DNA of 64,000 nucleotides, taken from Symsagittifera roscoffensis. Lineage: Eukaryota; Xenacoelomorpha; Acoela; Convolutidae. The stretch is taken from NCBI RefSeq assembly GCF_963678635.1, contig NC_087066.1, forward strand, positions 60,854,875-60,918,874. The letters are read 5' to 3'. Positions 1 through 8,178 of this stretch are shown in pieces. The translations under genes were made by a program, and so were the position numbers. Below the pieces are notes generated by a model that searched no databases, was not told the origin of the DNA, and saw only the letters and a list, made by a program, of their open reading frames with translations. The stretch's first letter is position 1. Every line of letters starts with the position of its first letter.

Positions 1-112
1 TTAATTATTGGCCGGCTATGTTTAGCAAAAAACGGTTTTGGTTTTTCATTTTAGATATTGAATAAATCACAGGTTTTACAAGACGCATGCGTATCAAAAT
101 ATCATTAAAACT
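1..112 (+). repeat. 3' part of the left LTR of the BEL/Pao element
   Basis: Positions 1-112 match 7977-8088 almost base for base (offset 7976), and the match fades in a T-run just after. This is the end of the element's left LTR; the rest lies upstream of the window. By the right copy the full LTR would be about 266 bp. The last few bases differ between copies (AAAACT here, ACAACA on the right). No canonical TGG-type primer-binding site is obvious directly after it. Confidence 0.8.
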
Positions 113-119
113 TTTTTTT

Positions 120-618
120 GATTTCGTTGCGCGACACTAATGTTAAGTGGTCAGGTACGGTGATATTAAGTGAGTTTAGTTGAGTTTTTTCATCCTCAAG
201 TTTACTCCGTGTGCGTTGTTGGAGTTCAACCGACCTACTCAATTTCCCCACCCCATTGGTTCAAGTAAATCTAAGCCGTTTCAGCCCGTCCGATTATTGA
301 CTTCATTGCGCGACACTAATGTTAAGTGGTCAGGTACGGTGATATTAAGTGAGTTAAGTTGAATTCTTTCATCCTCAGGTTTACTCCGTGTGCGTTGTTG
401 GAGTTCAACCGACCTACTTAATTTCCCCACCCCATTGGTTCAAGTAAATCTAAGCCGTTTCAGCCCGTCCGATTATTGACTTCGTTGCGCGACACTAATG
501 TTAAGTGGTCAGGTACGGTGATATTAAGTGAGTTAAGTTGAATTCTTCCATCCTCAGGTTTACTCCGTGTGCGTTGTTGGAGTTCAACCGACCTACTTAA
601 TTTCCGCACCCCATTGGT
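120..618 (+). repeat. 179-bp tandem repeat in the BEL 5' leader
   Basis: Three head-to-tail units start at 120, 299 and 478 (period 179 bp); the third stops after about 140 bp. Each begins near TTGCGCGACACTAATG and includes GTGGTCAGGTACGGTG and a CCGACCTACT block. Units differ by only a few bases, so the array is young or homogenised. It lies between the LTR and the first ORF, where primer binding, packaging and 5' UTR signals normally sit in an LTR retrotransposon. Confidence 0.85.
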
Positions 619-659
619 ACTTTAGCGTAACGTAGCCTTCGCATAGGTCTCTTGAGTGT

Positions 660-1286
660 ATGGTATTCATTCTAGGAGCTAGTTCCTTGGATCACGCGCT
701 CCGTATACTATCCGCACCGTCTCAAAAGCGCGTGAAAGAGACTTGTTTCACAAAGCCCGGTTTAAGCTTTAACTTTAACGCCAGGGACTCGCAGAAAACT
801 ATCCAATATTATCTGCACCACTTTTTGTCGAATCGGAAAGATCTAGTTATTTGGCACCACGCCATAAATAACTCCATTAGTAAGCACCGCAGTAACAACA
901 ACCGTAGTTTGAGTACTGACCAACTTAAGAGTCTTCTTTTGAGATACAAGGAGAATATTACCGCTATTGTATACTGTCGCCGCAACGGTACGGACAATAT
1001 AGAAAAAGAGTTGAAAAAGACAGGTATTCTCGTTCTTAACATAGTTGAGGATTTTATCTCAAAGCGAAAGGCCAAAGACCAAATACTTATCGAAAAGTAT
1101 AAAGAGCTGCACCAGCCCCCTTCCCTTGAGTTGAAGACTCTATTGTTACTTAGACGATACAGTGCTGACCTAAATACACTGAAAGCTAAGAAGAAGCGGA
1201 ACCGTTTGTCGCCTAAAAATCGTAGAGCGATTCACAACAGACTTAAAGCGTTAAAACTTCAAGTTACTCCCCTTGTAAGTTATTGA
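660..1286 (+). CDS. SGNH-hydrolase-like ORF of the BEL element
   Basis: An intact ATG-started ORF of 208 residues sits between the leader repeats and gag. Residues 4-8 read ILGAS where SGNH/GDSL hydrolases have the GDS nucleophile block. Residues 62-72 include VIWHHAINNS, which resembles the block with the conserved Asn (GxND). A hydrophobic strand (ILVLNIVEDF) follows in the second half, and the C-terminal 50 residues are basic. The aspartate of GDS is replaced by Ala and no clear C-terminal DxxH is seen, so activity is doubtful. The assignment is inference from motif spacing; the ORF could instead be an unrelated nucleic-acid-binding accessory protein. It is the only long unbroken ORF in an otherwise damaged element apart from integrase. 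Confidence 0.45.
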   Translation: MVFILGASSLDHALRILSAPSQKRVKETCFTKPGLSFNFNARDSQKTIQYYLHHFLSNRKDLVIWHHAINNSISKHRSNNNRSLSTDQLKSLLLRYKENITAIVYCRRNGTDNIEKELKKTGILVLNIVEDFISKRKAKDQILIEKYKELHQPPSLELKTLLLLRRYSADLNTLKAKKKRNRLSPKNRRAIHNRLKALKLQVTPLVSY

Positions 1287-1366
1287 TGTATTAGAGTATT
1301 TTGTGGATTTACTTGAGTGAAAATGAAGTATTTCGGAGAGTCGTTTTTTTTCTGAAATTAATAAGC

Positions 1367-3086
1367 ATGGAAGTTAAGTTTCAGAAGAAAATTAAGAAGT
1401 TGTTTGAGAAACGTAGCAATCTCGAAAATGAACTTTATAAATGCCATGAAAAAATTTTAGAATACATAGAGAGTCAGAATCGTTGCTCAAAAATTGATAC
1501 CTATATTGAAAAATGTAGGAACTATATAGAAAAAGCGGTCGAGATAAACAATGCGTTGATTGATATGGCTGCAAAAAGTGCCAATCACGACGAATTGATA
1601 CCTGCACAGGATATGTGGCTTCATAAGTTGACTCAAAGCAACGATAAAGTTTTACAGGAAGCTATCACTTATAAAACAAACTTTTTGAGGCAATAACAGA
1701 GACGGACAACATAGATAGCAGCTCAAAAGAGTCTCATCATTCTGAAAAAAGTGAAAAACCCCAGTCGCATAAAACAGATACCCGCTCTAAGGTGTCACAC
1801 CGAAGCAGCCGACATCATCAATCGGGTTCTCAGAAATCTAGTCGTTATACCGCCACTCCGTCGAAAACAATTTCTGAGAAAAAGCGCGACTTAATGATTT
1901 TAAAGAAACAACAAGAGGAACTTGAGAGGCAGGCAAAGGTATCATTAAGACTGAAAGAGCAGCAAAACCAGATGAAACATTTTGTTTTAGAGAAACAAAG
2001 CAGTTTAGAGTTGGAAGAATTGGCTGAAGAACACAGGAAAAAACTGGCAGAAATTGAGTTGAAAGGGCTTGAGTTAGAAGATGAGTTGTCGGAAATCAGC
2101 GGGAATGCTGAGGAAAGTGGTTTAACTCAAATCTCTCCACAACTAACAATAGACGAAAAGGATCGTACGCGTCACTGGGTTGAATCTGTCGACCACAATC
2201 AGCCTGATGCTGTTGTAGTTCCCAATCAAGAGCAACACGTTCGTTCAATAGCTCCTGAGGCAACTTATCCTGCATCAACAAATTACTTGGTCTCATCAAG
2301 TTTTACAGGAGTGAATAATGGCCAGGCAGCTTCTAGTGATCCGGGATTGTATTACAATAACCACATTCACGGACAACAACATAATTTGTCGAATTTGGTC
2401 CGATCGCAGGTTTCCGTTAACAATCCAGTAGGGTTACAGCAGGTCATTCAACCTGTTTCTAATAATTTGCCTCTGCAAATTTTCTGTCCACTCATCCGGT
2501 ACTAGGCAATCCAAACACAGGTTCAGTAGTCCCGGTAACTTCTGAAAACTATTTTGCTCCACCAACATCTGCAGAAGTTCCTTCTGGTGTAGCACCGTTT
2601 GTTATTGCATCAGCAGCAATTAATCAGGTTTCTTTAAGTCATCAAACTACAGGATCAGTAGTAGCTGGCCACCAAGCACATGTAATCCCATCACAACAAC
2701 ATATGGGTGTTCCCGTCAGTAGTTATAACTTTTCAAGTGACCAGTATAATCCTTATAGTAATTTGAGGAGACCAGCTGTTGCTGCCCCTTTAATGTCAGC
2801 TCAACAACACTACGTTCCTTTGACAACTGTTTTTTCCGCAGTAACTCCGATTGTTCCTACGAATAATTTTGTTCCATATACAAGTGGAGGGACTGTGTTC
2901 TTTGCACAGCCTGAAATTTCTTCACATGCTAATCAACCGTTCGTTCCTGGTTGTCACGGTAACTCTTCGAGTTACACAGAGCCAACTCCCGGTAATTCAC
3001 CTGGTGCAGACGTCGAGCGTCTACTTTCGACACGAGAGTTGGTTAATATACTCATGCACAGGCGAAAAGATCACCTCCCTGAGTGA
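1367..3086 (+). pseudogene. gag: BEL/Pao gag, N-terminal part, broken
   Basis: The likely start is the ATG at 1367 (MEVKFQKK); an earlier alternative start at 1301 adds 22 residues. Three blocks are open in different frames: 1367-1696, 1792-2505 and 2703-3086. The first is Lys/Glu-rich with heptad-like Leu/Ile, as in the coiled-coil start of BEL gag. The second continues a charged helix (EELERQAK, HRKKLAEIEL) then turns Gln/Asn/Ser-rich. The third is Pro/Ser/Thr-rich low complexity ending ELVNILMHRRKDHLPE at a TGA (3084). Frame changes between blocks show decay. Gag would form the virus-like particle and bind element RNA in the cytoplasm. Identity rests on position and on the DUF1759 block that follows. 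Confidence 0.7.
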
Positions 3087-3591
3087 AAGCTGACCCAGTT
3101 CGATGGCAACCCACTTAATTGGCATGTTTATATCAACGGTCGATTCAGCGATACTCAGTGACGATGAAAAGCTTACCTATCTGAAAACGCTCGTAGTGGG
3201 TAAAGCAAAATCCGCAATCGCTGAGTATAGCTATAGCGGAGTACTATATAAAGACGCATTAGCAACTCTTCAAAGAAAGTTCGGGCAGCCGCATGCTGTA
3301 GTAGGGGCTCATCTAGATAAATTGAGTACTTTTCCGCCGCTGAAAATGCATAACTCGGAAAATGTAATTGGATTTTCCTCTGCAATTTCTGGACTTGTGG
3401 CCGTATTCAAGTCCCTGTCTTTTAACGACGACCTGAAAAGTGTTAACTTGCTGAGTCAAGCTGTGAGTAAGCTTCCCCCGAACCTTAAGGAGGCATGGTC
3501 AATGCAAACAGTAAGACGCCAATGGCATAGACCAACTCTGCTAGATTTCAACGAATGGCTTAAAAAAAAGCGGAGGGTCATGAGAGGCTAA
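3087..3591 (+). pseudogene. gag: BEL/Pao gag DUF1759 domain, frameshifted
   Basis: The codons from 3090 read LTQFDGNPLNWHVYI, the canonical opening of the DUF1759 retrotransposon gag domain. After a frameshift near 3115-3130 the frame starting at 3103 continues with FISTVDSAILSDDEKLTYL, then ALATLQRKFGQP and the HLDKLSTFPPL block typical of the family. An in-frame TGA at 3084 separates it from the preceding gag block. The domain lies directly before the protease as in other BEL elements. A zinc-knuckle region expected at about 3600-3750 cannot be read as intact. Confidence 0.85.
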
Positions 3592-3751
3592 AAACGATCA
3601 ATTCTAAGGGTAAGTCTGAAGAACCAGTTAAGCAAAAAGTAGGTACGAAAGTGTTTGCTAGTAACGCAAATGTACCCCGGCGTCAGGTAACGCAAACACT
3701 AAACATGTATCGACTAACGCTGCCGTCGGCGATATTCATAGCCAGGAGTCA

Positions 3752-4266
3752 ACTAAAGGCCTCCTGGCAGTTGCATCACTCGCCGTCTCTTCGGATGCGA
3801 CGATTACTAACGCCCTAGCTCTTTGCGATAGTGCTTCCACGCACTCATGGGTATCCGCCGATCTCGTAAAACGCCTCCATTTGGTTGGCATTCTTGTTAA
3901 CCTCACCATAAATGGATTCAATTCCACGAGCTTAATGAAAACTCATCAAGTAAATTTTCAAGTTTCCGCCGAAACGAATAATAGTGAATTTTCGTTTTCT
4001 TTTCGAGCTTATGCTAAGGATCATATTCGTATTGGATCGGATAGCATAAGCATTCCTGAATTACAGGAAAAATACCCGCAGTTGGCTCTTATCAAACCTA
4101 TACATTATAAGTATGAGGACGTCGAAATAATTATTGGACAGGATTTCTACCATGCCATAAGACCCGTTGAGTACCTTCTGAGGGAGGACTCTATTTCACC
4201 GTGCGCCGTACGCCTTCCGATAGGTTGGGTTTTAAGTGGTCCGTTACCGCCGTCCTTTAAGTCGAA
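3752..4266 (+). pseudogene. pol: BEL/Pao aspartic protease (peptidase A17)
   Basis: Frame 2 reads GLLAVASLAVSSDAT followed by LALCDSASTHSWVSADLVKR, the active-site Asp block of Pao-type retropepsins (DSAS in place of DSGS) at about 3812-3875. Downstream, IIIGQDFYHAIRPVEYL and RLPIGWVLSGPLP match the conserved glycine-rich end of the A17 domain. The protease cleaves the gag-pol polyprotein. This block is open and in the same frame as the RT start, so it looks intact, but the gag-pol frame leading into it is broken. Confidence 0.85.
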
Positions 4267-5232
4267 CTCGTCTTGTTTTAAGTGTGTTGTCGAAGACATG
4301 TCTCTTGCGGACCAAATTAAATTTTGGTACGAGTTGGAGTCATATGGAGCCTTCAAGCAGGTAGATGCCCGCTCCGCCGCCGACAAACGCGCTTTGTCCA
4401 TTTTGAAAAATGACACCTTTCACGATGGTGAGAAGTACATTGTAGCAATGCTTTGGAACGATAAGGAAAGTACTTTACCGAATAACTATTTTTCCTCCTT
4501 AGCTCAATTAAAGTCTTTGGAAAAGAGGCTAGATAAGGATCCGTCGCTCCGTGAAAAATACGCCGAAACAATAAGAGAAGATATACAAAAAGGATATGTC
4601 ATAACCGTTAAGGCACACGATCACAAATCAAGAGCCGATCGTGAGTGGTATCTCCCGCATCAACCGGTGTTGAACCCGAATAAACCCGGTAAGGTGCGCC
4701 GAGTCCGCAATGGGGCATCGAAGTGTCATGGCGCTTCCTTAAACAAATCTCTGTTGGTTGGCACGGATCTCCTTCAAAACCTCATTTTTGTACTTTTAAG
4801 ATTCCGTCAGCATAAATACGCCGTTTCAGCTGACATTGAAGGGATGTTTTTACAGGTTGGAGTCCGTGAAGAAGATCAACCTTCTCTTCGTTTTTTTGTG
4901 GCGGGAGGACCCCACCTCAAGTGTGGTAGTTCACCAATATACGCGTCTTATTTTTGGTGCTCGTGACTCGCCGACTTGTGCGAATTTTGCTTTGCAGAAG
5001 ACTGCATCGGATAATCAAGCTGAGTACCCCGAAGCTGCTTCGGCTGTTGTCCAGAAATTCTATATGGTTGATTATCTGGATTCTTTTCAAAACAGGGATG
5101 ACGCCTTTAAATTAGGTAGGGATTTAGTCTCGTTGCTTAAACTAGGTCGGTTTCATTTGTCAGCAACGTGCCCGACGTAACAACCGCTCTTGATCCGGAC
5201 AACCGTGAGTCCAATTCCTCTGTTAAAGATGT
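4267..5232 (+). pseudogene. pol: BEL/Pao reverse transcriptase, frameshifted, catalytic box altered
   Basis: WYLPHQPVLNPNKPGKVRRV (about 4645-4705) and SADIEGMFLQV (about 4828) are hallmark BEL RT motifs. The frame breaks near 4900; the next frame carries FLWREDP, RLIFGARDSPTCANFAL and then FYMVDYLDSF at about 5062. The expected box is Y(M/V)DD; here the first catalytic Asp is Val (GTT for GAT), which should abolish polymerisation. A second frameshift near 5160 moves into the frame that reads VSNVPDVTTALDPDN. The VRRVRNGASK stretch is also atypical where the family has RVVFDAAAK-like residues. The enzyme would copy element RNA into cDNA; this copy cannot. Confidence 0.9.
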
Positions 5233-5938
5233 TTGTGCGAGTGCGACCAGTCGTCGCATGTTCTCGGTCTTAAGTGGGATCACGTAAAAGATACCTTAGT
5301 CGTTAGTAGAGGGGTTGATTGTCCACTAGACAAAGCAATCACTCAGCGTACCGTGTTGAGTTTTGTTTCCTCCGTTTTTGATCCAATTGGGTTAGTGGGT
5401 CCGTATACCGTGAAGGCTCGCCTTCTATTAAAAGATATCTGGCGAATCAGCGGTCAAAAATGGGACGATGATCTGCCAGAGGAAATCAAAAAGCAATTCC
5501 TTGAGTGGCACTCAGGTCTTCATTTGTTAGGTTCTCTGACAATACCTCGCAGCTATTTCAATGAACCTTTCGACCAAATAGAACTTCACATGTTTGGTGA
5601 TAGTTCGCAGGATGTTTTCTGTGCCGTCGCTTTCTTTCGTGCGCGACTTGCTAGCTCCCATCAGACCGAATTAGCCTTTGTGTTTGGCAAAACCCGCGTC
5701 GCGCCTATGAAAGCGCTTTCTATTCCAAAGTTAGAGCTTCAAGCAAAAAGCGGCTCTTCTTGCAACCCGCTTAAAAGAAGAAATTTTGAAAGGTCTTGTT
5801 TTCTAAGTTACGGATATTTTCATGTGGACAGATAGTACCACTGTTCTTCAGTGGCTTCACTCTTGTAGTAAACTACCCGATTTTGTTGGTAATCGCACTG
5901 GTGAGATACTGGAGTCTAAAACGACTAAGAGCTGGTAA
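5233..5938 (+). pseudogene. pol: BEL/Pao RNase H and connection region, C-terminally deleted
   Basis: The frame from 5233 contains SHVLGLKWD, LSFVSSVFDPIGLVGPYTVK, HMFGDSSQDVFCAVAFF and APMKALSIPKLELQA, all characteristic of BEL pol after the RT. The GDSS aspartate and the LELQA glutamate are RNase H catalytic positions. A frameshift near 5750 leads to FMWTDSTTVLQWLHS (5819-5865), the next catalytic Asp block. At 5938 the frame meets a stop after GEILESKTTKSW. The usual stretch with DNPADAGTRG and the start of the integrase domain is missing, so DNA was lost between about 5938 and 5942. Confidence 0.88.
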
Positions 5939-5941
5939 AGT

Positions 5942-7222
5942 TATCACGAGGAAAATCGGATCGCCAAGTATTCGCCGTTCATTGGACCAGCTGGCATCCT
6001 TCGCTCGACTGGGCGCATCAGCCGCTTGGTTAATTCCGATTTCGATAGCAAGCATCCGATTATACTTGATGCACGTCACGCGGTTGTTCGGTTATTGGTT
6101 CAGCACTTGCACGTTAGGAATTTCCACCAAGGCTTGGATTACATGCGTGCGGTGGTTAATTTGAAGTACGTTGTGTTAAATTTGCGATGGTTGCTGCGAA
6201 GCATTGAAAATACTTGCGTTGTGTGCCGAAAACGCAAAGCGCAAACCGTAACTCATATGATGGCTGATCTGCCCATTGAAAGGCTGGGTTACAAGCAACC
6301 TCCTTTTTCTAACACAGGTGTCGACTACTTTGGGCCGTTCCTAAATCCAATCCAGAGAAGTACGGAAAAGAGGTGGGGTTTTTTGTTCCCCTGTCTCACC
6401 ACTAGAGCGGTGCACATTGAAGTGGTCCCCTCGCTCGACACAAGCTTTTGTGTGATGGGCGTGGAGAGGTTTAATGCACGTTGCGGTACTCCGACTACCA
6501 TCATGTCCGACAACGGCACGAACTTTGTTGGCGCTCAGAAAGAGCTCTTAGCTTGCGTTGAGAGTTGGAACAAGCTCGCACCCGCTGTTTTTGTTCAGAA
6601 AGGGATCAAGTGGAAATTCAATCCACCCAGCGCACCGCACCATGGTGTGTCCTGGGAGCGATTAGTTCGGAGTGTTAAGCGCGTCTTGTGTGACATCCTA
6701 GGCAACAGAAGAGTAACTGAGGAGGTTCTAAGAACCATGCTGTGCCTTGTTGAGCAATCACTTAACGCTAGACCGATAACAGCCGTTAGTTCCGATCCGC
6801 TAGATCTAGAGGCGTTGACCCCGAATCATTTTATCCTTGGCCAACACGCAGCGAGTTTTCCGTCGCTAAGTTTCGAAGAAAACTTCGACCATAAGAAGCG
6901 GTTCGCCAGAGCGCAATCGTACGCTAACGCAATATGGACACGGTGGATGCGGGAATACGTTCCTTCTCTCAATAGGAGGGCAAAGTGGCACAACCAGTCA
7001 GACGTTAAGTTGAAAGCCGGCGACTTGGTTTGGGTCATAGAGCCTGACACTCCACGTGGACATTATCCACTCGCACGTATCCTAAGACTGCAATATGGCA
7101 AGGACGGATGCGCGAGATCCGCCGACATAAAGACCGTTACGAGCGAACTGACCCGCCCGACCGTAAAGCTCGCTCCCGTTCTTCCTTGTTTAGGGGTGGA
7201 GGATGTTGCAGCGCAAATATAA
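5942..7222 (+). CDS. pol: BEL/Pao integrase with DUF5641 C-terminus
   Basis: A single open frame of over 420 codons ends at 7222. It begins in the integrase zinc-binding (H2C2) region: HPIILDARHAVVRLLVQHLH, then CVVCRKRK. The DDE core is intact in its key residues: Asp in VDYFGPF (about 6320), Asp in MSDNGTNFVG (about 6505) and Glu in WERLVRSVKRVL (about 6655). The C-terminus has DLVWVIEPDTPRGHYPL, the DUF5641 block typical of BEL elements. It inserts element cDNA into host DNA. It is joined to the upstream RNase H by a deletion, so it is no longer part of a working polyprotein, yet the frame has not decayed. Confidence 0.9.
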   Translation, partial: YHEENRIAKYSPFIGPAGILRSTGRISRLVNSDFDSKHPIILDARHAVVRLLVQHLHVRNFHQGLDYMRAVVNLKYVVLNLRWLLRSIENTCVVCRKRKAQTVTHMMADLPIERLGYKQPPFSNTGVDYFGPFLNPIQRSTEKRWGFLFPCLTTRAVHIEVVPSLDTSFCVMGVERFNARCGTPTTIMSDNGTNFVGAQKELLACVESWNKLAPAVFVQKGIKWKFNPPSAPHHGVSWERLVRSVKRVLCDILGNRRVTEEVLRTMLCLVEQSLNARPITAVSSDPLDLEALTPNHFILGQHAASFPSLSFEENFDHKKRFARAQSYANAIWTRWMREYVPSLNRRAKWHNQSDVKLKAGDLVWVIEPDTPRGHYPLARILRLQYGKDGCARSADIKTVTSELTRPTVKLAPVLPCLGVEDVAAQI

Positions 7223-7270
7223 AACAATAGTATAAATGCATATAAAACTGAACCAAAATATAAATGCATA

Positions 7271-7350
7271 TAGGGACAGTAGCCAAGTGTATACATGGTG
7301 CGTCCCGGCGGGTTCGGCGCCGGTTCGAATCCCGACTAGGTCATTTCCTT
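7271..7350 (+). repeat. tRNA-like segment (SINE or tRNA pseudogene)
   Basis: GTAGCCAAGTG resembles a Pol III A box, and GGTTCGAATCC at about 7321-7332 is a perfect B box. The TTCGAAT loop is flanked by an imperfect T-stem, and the acceptor stem does not close, so this is not a functional tRNA. It lies in the 3' non-coding part of the BEL element between integrase and the right LTR. It is probably a tRNA-derived SINE fragment or a decayed tRNA gene. Confidence 0.45.
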
Positions 7351-7822
7351 TCTAGAACTCTAATATGCACCGAACTTGATGGGATGCTCTGTAACCAGGC
7401 TCGATCCCCCCGAAACCTATTTTAACCGTCTTTTCGCTCTAATTTGGTTCAGCCTTGATTAAGGCTGACCTTTAAAAAGAGCAATTTGTCTCAAGGACAA
7501 ATACTGGCCATTTTTGCAGCTTGCTTTGAGTTATGCAGTTTTTTGTGGCCGATGTTACCGATGATGAAATACGTTTTGAAAACTGTAAATTTGTGGATTT
7601 CCAGTGTTAGTTTTGCCGAGAAAACGCTCTGTAATTCAACTGTTTGAAAGTCAATATTTTTACGATTCGGTTTGTGGAGATTTACGCGCACAAAGATCTT
7701 ATATGCATCTCATTGAAAAGATCAAGCATGTACCTGGCTGACTCTTTCGCATTCAGTCTTTGTCTTGAAAATGTTTGTTGCAGCCGAAACTGGCTACATC
7801 ATGACGTTATATAGCTTATAGA

Positions 7823-8088
7823 TGTTGCAGATTATTATATTTAGATTATTATGTATAATTATTTATGTATGACTTTGTGACGTTTTGGTTACTTTGATAG
7901 ATTTTGCTCAAAATTTTCAAAAAGGGGCAAACACAGTTGTTCTTCAAATGTAACAAACCACATAAAACTAATATGATTAATTATTGGCCGGCTATGTTTA
8001 GCAAAAAACGGTTTTGGTTTTTCATTTTAGATATTGAATAAATCACAGGTTTTACAAGACGCATGCGTATCAAAATATCATTACAACA
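7823..8088 (+). repeat. Right LTR of the BEL/Pao element
   Basis: The 3' 112 bp equal the window's first bases. The left edge is inferred: TGTTGCAG at 7823 and TACAACA ending 8088 give a 5-bp inverted terminus (TGTTG/CAACA), the usual LTR form, and a length of about 266 bp. The left edge cannot be verified because the other LTR is cut. The LTR lies about 90 bases before the start codon of the next gene and may supply or disturb its promoter. Confidence 0.65.
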
Positions 8089-8178
8089 TTTTTTTGGTCA
8101 AAAAGTTAGTCTTTCTACAAATTAAATAAAACACTGAACGCACAAGAATCATTTAATTATTTTTTCTGAAGTGTAAAA

